The translations under genes and the position numbers were made by a program. From positions 40,129,677-40,193,676 of the forward strand of contig NC_088868.1 in NCBI RefSeq assembly GCF_032884065.1: a DNA stretch of 64,000 nt, in the 5' to 3' direction. How positions within the stretch are numbered: the stretch's first letter is position 1; each line of letters starts with the position of its first letter. Below, piece after piece: positions 36,240-46,833 of this stretch. The DNA is from Artemia franciscana. Its lineage: Eukaryota; Arthropoda; Branchiopoda; Anostraca; Artemiidae. The notes under the pieces are model-generated. The model saw only the letters and a program-made list of their open reading frames with translations. It did no database searches and had not been told where the DNA came from.

Positions 36240-37790
36240 ATTATGAGATTGAGAAGGAACAATTTGTTCTACTCACATCTAAGCAAATCTACCCACACTC
36301 GCCAAGCTCCCAACGCCAACTACCCTTTTCCAAAACCCTTCTCGTCCTTCTATACAACCCTTGTTTACAATTCGCACTTATTATGTAGCATAAATCAATT
36401 CGTACAAAAAAAAACATTTCCAAGGCTATACCAAGAAGAGATTTAATCCCTGGTAAACAACCCATAAATGTAATAACAGGATTCTTACAACTCCTCCTTC
36501 TATCCCTTGCCATTTCCCTCGTTGTGTTAGTTCGTCCTATAAAATTACTGAGTGTTACCATCTCAAGCGATTCAAAATGGGATGACCATATTAATGATAT
36601 TTAAATATCGCAAATGACACAGTTTCGTGTCATTTATGATTGCACATGGTAAAGAATGTGATTAAAGGCTCTTTTCCTATTTCAAAAGTTTTAGTTTTCG
36701 AGGGTAATAGCTACGTATGTTGAAAAAATGAAGATATTAGACTATTTTATTATTGCAAATGGTAAAGAATGTGATTAAAGGCTCTTTTCCTATTTCAAAA
36801 GTTTTGGTTTTCGAGGGTAATAGCTACGTATGTTGAAAAAATTAAGATATTAGACTATTTTATGATTGCACATGGTAAAGAATGTGATTAAAGGCTCTTT
36901 TCCTATTTCAAAAGAGTTAGTTTTCGAGGGTAATAGCTACGTATGTTGAAAAAATTAAGATATTAGACTATTTTATGATTGCACATGGTAAAGAATGTGA
37001 TTAAAGGCTCTTTTCCTATTTCAAAAGTTTTAGTTTTCGAGGGTAATAGCTACGTATGTTGAAAAAATTAAGATATTAGACTATTTTATGATTGCACATG
37101 GTAAAGAATGTGATTAAAGGCTCTTTTCCTATTTCAAAAGTTTTAGTTTTCGAGGGTAATAGCTTCGTATGTTGAAAAAATTAAGATATTAGACTATTTT
37201 ATGATTGCAAATGGTAAAGAATGTGATTAAAGGCTCTTTTCCTATTTCAAAAGTTTAAAAAAGTATTATAGTAAACAGTAAGTTGTTTTCTTTTTTGTTT
37301 ATTCATTTTTTTGTAAAAAAAAGTTAATTAAAAAGTTAATGATATTAAAAAGTTAATGATATTTAAATAACAAATAACAAATACCCTAAATCACATTGTT
37401 TTACAATGTTCCTCTCTTTTTTACGTCCAATTCTTGATTATGGCTCATTTGTATGGTATTTCGGCTTCTCTAAAGAATCACCAGACAAAGTAGAGGTAGT
37501 GAAAATATGATGCCCATGAATTATCTTGAATGATGGTAAAATCTCTTGTTTCTGTATCCTTCGGGAAGCCAGTTTGATCACCCTTAAAGGAAGGAGAACT
37601 AGTATTTCCTTACGTTTTTACGACACTGCCTTCAATTACCCCGGACAACTTCACTTTTCCCGAGTTAATTCTCTTCCTTCCTCACCTTCCTTGCTCTACT
37701 TCAACGAAATTCTCATCTTCAACCCAATAACACTTCTCACAGAAGAAACAGATGAGCATGTTTGTCTTACGTAGTTTATATGTTTAAGAA
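36240..37790 (+). pseudogene. LINE RT C-terminal region split by a satellite insertion
   Basis: Left part: the frame ending near 36600 reads KLLSVTISSDSKWDDHINDI, matching the (L)GVxIDxxLxWxxHI motif downstream of LINE RT domains. Right part, from about 37385: FLSFLRPILDYGSFVWYFG, then ILNDGKISCFCILREAS and GRRTSISLRFYDTAF, matching the usual RPxLEYxSxVW..RxILG..RR motifs. The two parts are adjacent in intact elements; 745 bp of the 113-bp array separates them here. A 17-bp direct repeat, TTAATGATATTTAAATA, borders the insert at 36591-36607 and 37353-37369. Stops are present in both parts, so the copy was already dead or decayed later. Confidence 0.75.
36608..37352. repeat. 113-bp satellite array, about 5.5 units
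   Basis: The anchor AATGTGATTAAAGGCTCTTT recurs at 36655, 36768, 36881, 36994, 37107 and 37220, exactly 113 bp apart each time. Units differ by only a few bases (GCACATGG/GCAAATGG, AGTTTTAGT/AGTTTTGGT/AGAGTTAGT). The constant length and high identity point to recent expansion. It sits within the LINE remnant. Confidence 0.97.
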
Positions 37791-38117
37791 ATGGGTATAC
37801 CCCTCTCGCCTGTTTTAATGCGTATTGCGTGGTGTTCATTTTCAATTATTTGGACTTGTTTTTTATGGCCTTTTTTTTAATAAATTGGGTTTGTTTTGCA
37901 ACATGACTAAATTGTTTTTGTGCTTTTATTTGTTTAATTCGTCATAAATTCTGCTAGTTTTAATTTTTTCTATCCTTTTTACGTTTACAACCTTTTGTTG
38001 TTGTTTATTGACTTTGAAGTATGAATTCGGTCTATCTGGGCTAGTGATGGTCATTTTTCAAAAATAAATCTTATCCTTTTATATTTCACGAAAACTTATG
38101 ATAGACCGAGTCTTATT
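37791..38117. other. No recognised feature
   Basis: T-rich sequence after the LINE end, possibly its 3' untranslated region. Confidence 0.3.
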
Positions 38118-39525
38118 GAGATTAAATAAAAAAAAATGTTTTTTCCGACTGAAAATAAGAAGCAACATTAAAACTTGAAACGAACAGAAATTATTACGTA
38201 TTTGAGGAGGATTGCTCCTCCTCCAAACCTCGCTCTTTACGCTAAAGTTTTTTAGTACTTAAAAAAACCTTTTTACTGTTCTAGTTAAAACAATTAGTGT
38301 TTTGGGAATCATTCTTAAAGAATCAGGACAGAATTCAAGCTTTAGCGTAAAAAGTAAAGTGTTCAGAAGGAGCAAGCCTCCTTTTATACGTAATAATTTT
38401 TGTTCGTTTTAAGTTTTAACGTTGCTCTTTACTTTCAGTTGAAAAAACTTGTTTTGAACTTAATTTCTGACCGTTTTCTAAGTTATGCCAGGGAATATGG
38501 CCACACCTCCACGGGTAAATCCCTCCTCCATACGGATTTATTCCCTAGACAATTCAATCTTGGTTAAAATTTAACCTGGATAATTACCCCTAACATCCCC
38601 GAGCGTAATATTGAGTTGACAATGAGAAAGTATGACATAAGAAGAATTTTGTATAGGAATGCCAGCAAATTCCCCAAATGTAAAATTTTTCTTGAAAAAT
38701 TCACCCTATGGAAATTTCCCTCCTCATGGAAAATTATCTCCGTGGAAATTCGCATCTGTAGAAAATCTCTCCCCCCGATAAATGTATGCATACTTACGTA
38801 AACTACGGGCCAATTTTGTAACTTAAATACGTTTCTCCACGGGCTATAGGGGGTCATCATATTCCAAAGACAGAGTTATACGGCTTTTCAACTAGGCTGA
38901 TTAAAATGGCTCAGATTTCAGAAGTTCTCAAATTTCGAACAGAAGATTTCGAAAAAAAAGCTCTCCAATCCGTTTCGTCCCTTAAAAAGGGCACAAGAAT
39001 TTGTAATTTACATCCAAAAGAGCCCTCTCTCGACATCATAGAACCACTGGGTCATTACGATCATACCTGGGAGAAAAAAAGCAAACAAATATGTATCCGT
39101 GATCTGTCTTCTGGCAAAAAATACGAAATTCCACGTGTTTGCAGATAGGAGCTTAAAACCTCTATAGTACGTTTCTCTGATGAGTGGAATCTGATGGTAT
39201 GTTTTACACTTTTTCTCAAAGTTTGATTGGACCATTTTTAGATAAAAGGGCGCGGGAGGGGCTTAGTTGCCCTTCAATTGTGTTGTTCGCTTAAACAGGG
39301 CACTAGAACTTTTAATTTCCGTTCGAATGAGCCATCTTACTATATTCTAGGACCACTTGGTTGATACGATCACCCAAGGGACGAACAAAAAAAGGACACA
39401 AACAAATAAACACGCATTCAGTGATCTTTCTTTTGGCAAATTAGAAAAAAAAGGTTTTTTTTTACTGCAAGTAAGGAGCGACATTAAAACGAACAAAAAT
39501 TATTCCGTATATGAAAGGGTTTTTG
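38118..39525 (+). mobile_element. E1 element copy j, diverged, plus orientation
   Basis: Begins ATTAAATAAAAAAAAATG and has one large palindrome (about 38150-38440), with its loop in the opposite direction to most P2 loops. The right half resembles E1 (GGACCACTTGGTTGATACGA near 39350). It ends with an abrupt P1-like piece at about 39450-39520 (GCAAGTAAGGAGCGACATTA) instead of the terminal hairpin. Confidence 0.6.
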
Positions 39526-39935
39526 AGCTCTTAGCTCTTGCTTTTCTAGTCAACACTGAACGGAACCATCAAAAACCGTTCAGAAACAGCTCCTGACTAA
39601 TGGTAGTTTGTAGATAAATTGTGGTAAAAGAAATAAAAGAGTGTCTGTGAAATCGGTGTATTATAGAGCACTAGGATTCTACACCTTAGAAAGCTCATGC
39701 ACAAACAGCAGGGAGTTTTTTTCCTTTTCGCTATTCATGTAAAGGCCGATCGGTAGAGACCCCACCTTCCTCTCTCTTATTAGTCTCTTCATTATCAATT
39801 CCATTCTCTGAGTCATCAAAGTGATTAAATGTTTCATCTAAGATCTTACCTCTTTCTGCAAAGAGTATCATTTTATGCTTCATCAATTTACCAAGATCTT
39901 ACAGCTCACCGACTATCGTATTTTGCTTTATCAAA
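39526..39935. other. Unassigned lead-in to the poly-T array
   Basis: No gene or repeat recognised beyond weak similarity to the following array (TCATTTTATGCTTCATCAA near 39869). Confidence 0.4.
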
Positions 39936-40067
39936 GTGTTAGGATGTTATGCTTCACCGCCAAACAGAATATTCAAGACAACTTTGACGTTTTTAGACCA
40001 CTGAACAGAGCAGAATGAAGGAAGATTTTTGCAAAAGAACGGCCTATCCGCTTGTTAACACTGGTGC

Positions 40068-40136
<69 letters not shown>

Positions 40137-40276
40137 TAGGAGTGTTAGGATGTTATGCTTCACCGCCAAACAGAATATTCAAGACAACTTTGACGTTTTT
40201 AGACCAATGAACAGAGCAGAATGAAGGAAGATTTTTGCAAAAGAACGGCCTATCCGCTTGTTAACACTGGTGCCTT

Positions 40277-40324
<48 letters not shown>

Positions 40325-40660
40325 TAGGAGTGTTAGGATGTTATGCTTCACCGCCAAACAGAATATTCAAGACAACTTTGACGTTTTTAGACCACTGAAC
40401 AGAGCAGAATGAAGGAAGATTTTTGCAAAAGAACGGCCTATCCGCTTGTTAACACTGGTGCCTTGTTTTTTTTTTTTGTTTTTTTTTTACATAGGAGTGT
40501 TAGGATGTTATGCTTCACCGCCAAACAGAATATTCAAGACAACTTTGACGTTTTTAGACCACTGAACAGAGCAGAATGAAGGAAGATTTTTGCAAAAGAA
40601 CGGCCCATCCGCTTGTTAACACTGGTGCGTTTTTGTTGTTTTTTTACATAAAAAAAAAAA
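39936..40660. repeat. Four-unit tandem array separated by shrinking poly-T runs
   Basis: The anchor GTGTTAGGATGTTATGCTTC recurs at 39936, 40142, 40330 and 40497, giving units of 206, 188 and 167 bp and a last one of about 150 bp. The 140-bp body is almost invariant. The length change is all in the T run between CTGGTGC and ACATAGGAG: 65 T, then 44 T, then 12 T + G + 10 T, then TTTTTGTTGTTTTTTT. Confidence 0.95.
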
Positions 40661-41000
40661 AAATTGCTCCTGGATGCAGGAATATCGTAAAAACTTCATC
40701 GCAAAAAATGGTTCATTGCAGACGTTGAGTCGCAGGAAGTAGTATGAGATGTTAAAACAGTATGGGCGCAGGAATAGGTTAAATTGAGTTCTAGAAGCCT
40801 TAATTATTCAAAAGGCTAGCCTGTATCAGCCTACGCTAGCTGTGCCTAATTAGCAATGTAGTTCTTATCTTCGTGGTTAATTTCCCTAGAAATATCATTC
40901 CATGCATTGAGGATTAAATGTTTCTTTGCATGGCCTCATGTCCTTTGTCATCATATATTAATTGACGACTTCTGATAAATATACTTAGTTTCTCAGTTGT
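40661..41000. other. No recognised feature
   Basis: AT-rich with no open frame or repeat signal. Confidence 0.4.
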
Positions 41001-41034
41001 TTGCATTAACAAAGCTCTAAATAGAAACCGATGA

Positions 41035-41305
41035 ATATTGACAGATTGTCAAATTTGACAGATATTTTTGACATTAAATTTTGACAGATTGTCAAAATTA
41101 AATTTTGAAAGATTGTCAAAATTAAATTTTGACAGATTGTCAAATTAAATTTTTGATTTTTGAATTGTCACATTAATTTTTTGATTGTCAAAATTAAATT
41201 TTGACAGATTGCCAAATTAAATTTTCGATTTTTGAATTGTCAAATTAATTTTTTTTTTATTGTCAAATTAAATTTTGATAGATTGTCAAAATTGACAGAT
41301 TGTGG
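41035..41305. repeat. Short-period array built on GACAGATTGTCAAATTAAAT
   Basis: About a dozen degenerate units of TTGTCAAA(A)TTAAATTTTGA, with GACA..TGTC partial palindromes. Unit spacing is irregular, about 25-60 bp. Confidence 0.8.
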
Positions 41306-41514
41306 AAAAGCTGTCGTTTTGTCTGAAAACCCAATGTGCAATTTGAGGTGTCAAAGAACAGGTGTATTATATAAGACGATTAGGGGAGAATCTGACTTTC
41401 TCTTCATCTAGCGAATAGCAATTTGTAACCTGTAACGGCACTAAGATGAATAAGAAAAAATTTGACAGTATTCTATGGTACGTACCCAGGAGTTATTTTT
41501 AGGAATTTGACCAA
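41306..41514. other. Unassigned spacer
   Basis: Nothing recognised. Confidence 0.3.
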
Positions 41515-41680
41515 TGAAGGCCGTATCTAGGGGAATAGTCTGAACCCCCTCGAAATGTTTGTCTGACTCGTGAAAAACTTAACAAAAATGAATAAAAACT
41601 GATTTTCAATGCGTTTTTAAGACTTTTGGAAACCCCCCGCCCCGAGAAAAATCATCGATACGGCCCTGGGACCAATGCTA
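41515..41680 (-). repeat. Solitary diverged copy of the 535-bp array unit
   Basis: Read on the minus strand it gives GGCCGTATCGATGATTTTTC, a G run, AAAACGCATTGAAAA, a T-rich stretch, ACAAACATTTCGAGGGGGTT and CTAGATACGGCC. This parallels the first 200 bp of the units at 1-2130. Confidence 0.65.
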
Positions 41681-41960
41681 AGAAATCCAATGGACCAATG
41701 GGAGGAGAACAATAATAAATAAAAAGACCAAGTTTGTTTGATAATTTAAACATAAAGTTCCTAGAACTACAATAAAATGTCAGAAGAAGCCCAATTACCC
41801 CTGGATATGTCGATGGCTGTTCTACGACTTTTATTAGCGCTATTGCCTAAAAAAACTAAGAAGCTTCAATCCTATTATTAACCAAATAATGGAAGCCACA
41901 ACCCTGATTAAGACATGGGTTCAGCTAGATTTAACTAATAATATCAAACTAACAACTTAA

Positions 41961-43686
41961 ATCAAACAGTTCGTGGTAACGAACTGTAGTAAGGAGCGAC
42001 CCGGCTCAATAGTAACCAAAACTCTAAAAAATGGAATTTTGATACCAATAGCTACATCAAAAGAATCGCATTTTAATGTTGGTTTTAAATATATAAGTTT
42101 CATCAAGTTTAGTCTTACCCATCAAAAGTTACGAGCCTGAGAAAATTTGCGTTATTTTAGAAAATAGGGGGAAACGCCCCCTAAAAGTCATAGAATCTTA
42201 ACGAAAATCACACCATCAGATTCAGCGTATCAGATAACCCTACTGTAGAAGTTTCGAGCTCCTATCTACAAAAATGTGGAATTTTGCATTTTTTGCCAGA
42301 AGGCAGATCACGGATGCGTGTTTATTTGTTTTTTTGTTTTTTTGTTTTTTTGTTTTTTTTTTCTTTTCCCCAGGGGTGATCGTATCGACCCAGTTGTCCT
42401 AGAATGTTGCAAGAGGGCTCATTCTAACGGAAATGAAAAGTTCTAGTGCCCTTTTTAAGTGACCAAAAAAATTGGAGGGCACCTAGGCCCCCTCCCACGC
42501 TAATTATTTTCCCAAAGTCAACGGATCAAAATTCTGAGATAGCCATTTTATTCAGCGTAGTCGAAAAACCTTATAACTATGTCTTTGGGGACGACTTACT
42601 CCCCCACAGTCCCCGTGGGAGGGGCAACAAGTTACAAACTTTGACCTGTGCTTACATATAGTAATGGTTATTGGGAAGTATACATGCGTTTTCAGGAGGA
42701 TTTTTTTTTGTCTGGGGGAGGGGTTGAGAAGAGGGGGATATGCTGGGGGAACTTTCCTTCGAGAATTTGTAATGGGAGAAGAAAATTTCCATGAAGGGAG
42801 AGCAGGATTTACTAGCATTATTAAAAAAAAAACAATTAAAAATAAAAGTGAAAAAGCTTTTTCAGCTGGAAGTAAGGAACAGCAATAAAACTGAAAACAA
42901 ACAGAAATTATTACCCATATGAGGGGCTCACCTCCTTCTAATACCTCGCTCTTTACGCGAAAGTATTTTCGGTAATTTCAACTACTTATTCTACGGCTTT
43001 TGTGATTCAGGGGGTCATTCTTAATGAAATGGGATAAAATTTAAGCTTTAGTGTAAAGAGCGAGATACTGACGATGGGGCGAATCCCCTCATGTAAGTAA
43101 TAAAAACATGAGAATACAAAAGTTCTTTACGTAAGCTAATTTATAAGTTACGTAAATCTTTTACCAATAAAAAGATTCGTAAAAAATTAAAAGTTCTAGT
43201 TGCCTTTTTAATTAACCAAAAAATCGGGGGGCAACTAGGCTTCGTCCCCCGCTCTTTTTTTCTCAAAATCATTCGATCAAAATTATGAGAAAGCTATTGA
43301 GCCAAAAAAAATATGCAAATTTCGTTTTGATCATTCCTCTGCGGAGAGCCAAAATCAAAACATGCATTGATTCAAAAACGTTCAGAAATTAAATAAAAAA
43401 AACAAGTTTTTTCAACTGAAAGTAAGGAGTGACATCAAAACTTAAAACGCACAGAAATTACTTCGTATATGAAAGAGGCTGCTTCCTCATCAACGCCCCG
43501 CTCTTTACGCTAAAGTTTTTTACTGTTTTAGAAAGAAGAATTGAGAGAAAGAGTCAAACTTTAGCGTAAAGAGCGGGGCGTTGATGAGGAAGCAGCCTCT
43601 TTCATATACGAAGTAATTTCTGTGCGTTTTAAGTTTTGATGTCACTCCTTACTTTCAGTTGAAAAAACTTGTTTTTTTTATTTAAT
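41961..43686 (-). mobile_element. E1 element copy k, full-length minus orientation, near-identical palindrome arms
   Basis: Complete inverted copy, 1.73 kb. The terminal hairpin is at 41966-41987 (ACAGTTCG..CGAACTGT), P2 is at about 42850-43110, and P1 at 43413-43661 ends with T-rich sequence at the outer border. The P1 arms are identical over about 100 nt. This includes substitutions private to this copy (GAGTGACATCAAAAC and ACGCACAG in place of GAGCGACATTAAAAC and ACGAACAG) that appear on both arms. There is no coding frame of transposase size. Confidence 0.82.
43413..43661. repeat. P1 palindrome of E1 copy k (type I loop)
   Basis: Arms 43413-43517 and 43553-43661 are perfectly complementary over about 100 nt. 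In element orientation the loop reads GACTCTTTCTCTCAATTC first and TAAAACAG last, as in copies a and l. Confidence 0.92.
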
Positions 43687-46600
43687 AAATCTTTTAGTGT
43701 CAAGTGCGATTCTAATCCGTCCCAGATGGGCCATCAACAACCAGTTCACTCTCCCACTGGTAACACAAGGAACAGGAAAATTGTCAGTTCGGGGCCTATT
43801 CCAGGTCTTCCTACCATTCACGCTATTTTTGGATTCTTTGTTTGATGAATCTGAAGGTGTAGTCAGTAAAAGGTATCTTATTTCTGAATTGTTGCCCACT
43901 CTCCAACACCTGGTGCACAAGAGCACCCATCTCGAGCTCGCGTATCACACCTCTGCACGGGATCCCTTTGCACACACACGATGCATGCTTTACACCACCT
44001 AAGACGCATATCCACCGCAGCGGAGGTGCCTGAACTGGAGTTACGAATTTTAAAAGTAACTCCGCAACTATTTTTTGTTATTATGGATTTTTAACTTGGG
44101 CGCACCTACAATTAAGTAAAAGAGAGCTTGATTAGCATGATGTTAGCATTAGGTATTAGGAAGGCTGTGTAATATATTAACTTTTAAGGAATAAACTGAC
44201 ATTACTATGCGTAAAGTAAAAGAAGTATCCTAATTTTGTTTGGTTGTTTCTTTTTACTTTATTGTCTTTTACCGCCTTGAAGGGTATTCAAGAAATCATC
44301 CGGGTCTCTTAAATATTCTTTACTCGATAACAGCTGTCGCTGCAACCATGATTGCTTATTTCCACGGTTTTTTTTTCTTTTTCCTTCTATTTCTTGTTTT
44401 TCTTTTCTTTTCGTATTCTTTATTAAAGACGCTTCTCAACACTATAAATCCTTCTCCAATATTAACTTATTTTCTCTGTATAGCAAAAGATGAAAAAACA
44501 CAAGTTTCTACTATGCTATGCTTTGGGAGGTCTTAAATTTTTCACCCCCTCCACTAGATCTTGAAATATCTCATTTTCGTACCCTCATTCAAAAGATGGA
44601 TCCAGGGCGCTAAAATAATTTTATTTCGGTGTCCTTGATATTTTCTTGGGCACATACACAGTAAATTTTTTGGGAGTGGGGAATAAAAATTGTACGAGAA
44701 TTTGAATAAGAAGTTGAAGAAAGCGGTGCTAAATCTTTGAAAATGGTTTATTATTTCGGGAAGGTTGCCCTTTCCCTATTGTGTATATCCATGTCAAATG
44801 TGACTAATATTGCCGCTTAGGCGTTACTTTTCCATAAATGAAATATTCAGGAAAGTTCAGATCTGCATTGAACTTAAGATGAGAAGAACTAAAGTAAAAA
44901 AGTAATTTAAACGTAAAACGATCGTAAATCATTATCAATGACTAAATGAAAATAAAAACGAAAAGAATTTACAACAAATAATCGAGTCAGATTTCTGGTA
45001 AACAAAAAAATACCGTCTGACGTCCAGGGCGTCTGAATATGACGTCTGGGGCGTGAGACGGGGACTTGTTGTCCTTAAATAACTTTGTAATTTAAAAAAG
45101 CAATTGAACTTTCAATTTTCGATCGAATTGTTCCCTTTTATGTTTCTATGACCACTCTTACCATATGAAGTAGTCTGGCAAAAAAAACTAATAATAAAAA
45201 ATAAATACTTATGGAGCTCTATTGCGCTATGATAGATGGATAGAGAGCCACCAGTATTGGTTAAATGCCGCTAATTTTCGTCTCAAAATGGTTTAAACAA
45301 AATTTACGCATGTAATGTATTATATTCGAATAAAATTTTAAATTAATTTAAATAAATACTTTACTAAATTAGCTGTTTTTAGATAAACATCTGTATAATC
45401 ATTGGCCATGCCCAATGGCTTTAGAGGCTCGTAACAACCCCCCCCCCCTCTCATATCCCAGAAGGATGAAAGCTGCATTAATTACAGGGAGTGGAAGGGT
45501 GGAAATACAAATGAGAGAGCTCACGCTTCGTTGCTTTGCCCTTCCCCTCCAAGTTATAAATGTTTATCCTCAACTACATAAAAATAAAATTGTTTATTTA
45601 AAATCACGGTGCATTTCATCCAAGAACAAGCGTAATAGAATAAGTGGCGTTCCAATATGCACGCCATGTGACAGAGACCGGTTGGTCCCTCGGTTTCAAT
45701 TAATATGCTAATTAAAGAATCTCCGTGATTTGCATATTTTCCAGTGTTTATCAGGAAACGACTTCTGTGAAAGAATGCCGCATTTTATGGGGTCATTGTG
45801 TGAACATTTCATTTGTTTTATTATTAATTTTGCTCTGCATAATTTAACACAAAGTATAGGATAAAAAATTATAAACATTTTCCAAAGCCATTGCTGGTTA
45901 TTGGGCTTCGAATTGACGTTTTGGTTGCTCAAAATATAAAAGCTTCCTATTCCTTTTATTGCAATATACTTTTAATAGGGTGAAAATGGAATCGTTTTGG
46001 GAAGAAAGGGGGCTGGCATCGTCCCTAATTGTACATAGCTATTATGAAGGAGGGGTTTTGGGTCATTCTTTTGGGGGAGGGTGCAAGATGCCTAAAAAGC
46101 CCATTTCAGTTCCCAAATTGTCTAAATATCCCTGGGACTTCAGTTAAATATAGGAATGGGTATGGGGAGGTGGTAGGAATTAATCATTTCTCTTCATTCA
46201 GATTAAGCCTGAAAAAGGTGATACCTCCTTTCTTGTTGCAGAAAAATATTTCTGACATTTAGTCTAAAGCTTCAATTAATTAACCTAATTTGCTTCATGT
46301 GTCATGAAGTTACATCCAATGATGTGTAAGTTTGCATGATGAAAGAGGAGTGGTGGACCATTTAGCCGGGGGGGGGGTGCTTCATAGAGTATGCCAAAAC
46401 ATACTAACAGTCTTTGAGCCTTCAGGTAAACATGGAATAATTGTAGGGAGGGGTAGGTAAAAATCTGTGCGTAATCTTACTGTATTTTCGGGTATGTTTC
46501 TCTGCTATGACTATGTTATTAGTGATGAGTGGGGGAGGCGTAATAGTGCTTTTCCAGTTGCAGCAATCTTTTTCTATTTAGAATAAAATATTATATTTAC

Positions 46601-46833
46601 AAGTATACTGGCTTAGAGATGGGAAAGGTGAGACGGGGAATCATTAGCTTTGCCAGGGCAACATTTTGATATTAGAACTGGAGAGGGCTAGTGGCCTGGA
46701 TACGAGCCACAAAAAAAGTTTTCCCTGATCAACTTGAAAGTTACTGTCATAAGTTCATGGGCCAAGGGAACTAACGTACAGAAGATTCTTTTTGGGACTG
46801 GTCTCTTCTCTAACAAAGAGGGGGAAAGGACCA
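43687..46833. other. Three-kilobase stretch without supported genes
   Basis: Open frames occur on both strands at 43678-44002 and again at 45415-45932, but none shows a known motif, signal peptide or paired splice sites. Small features are GACGTC-containing repeats near 45020-45060 (GTCTGACGTCCAGGGCGTCT) and a C run at 45440. The 43697-44002 segment has a higher GC content than its surroundings and could be an unrecognised exon or transposon piece. Confidence 0.4.

Noticed and set aside
36608..37352. Regular 113-bp repeats considered as a CRISPR-like array
   Set aside because: The whole unit is repeated with no variable spacers, and the setting is eukaryotic.
40015..40412. Frames with long phenylalanine runs
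   Set aside because: Produced by the poly-T spacers in the tandem array.
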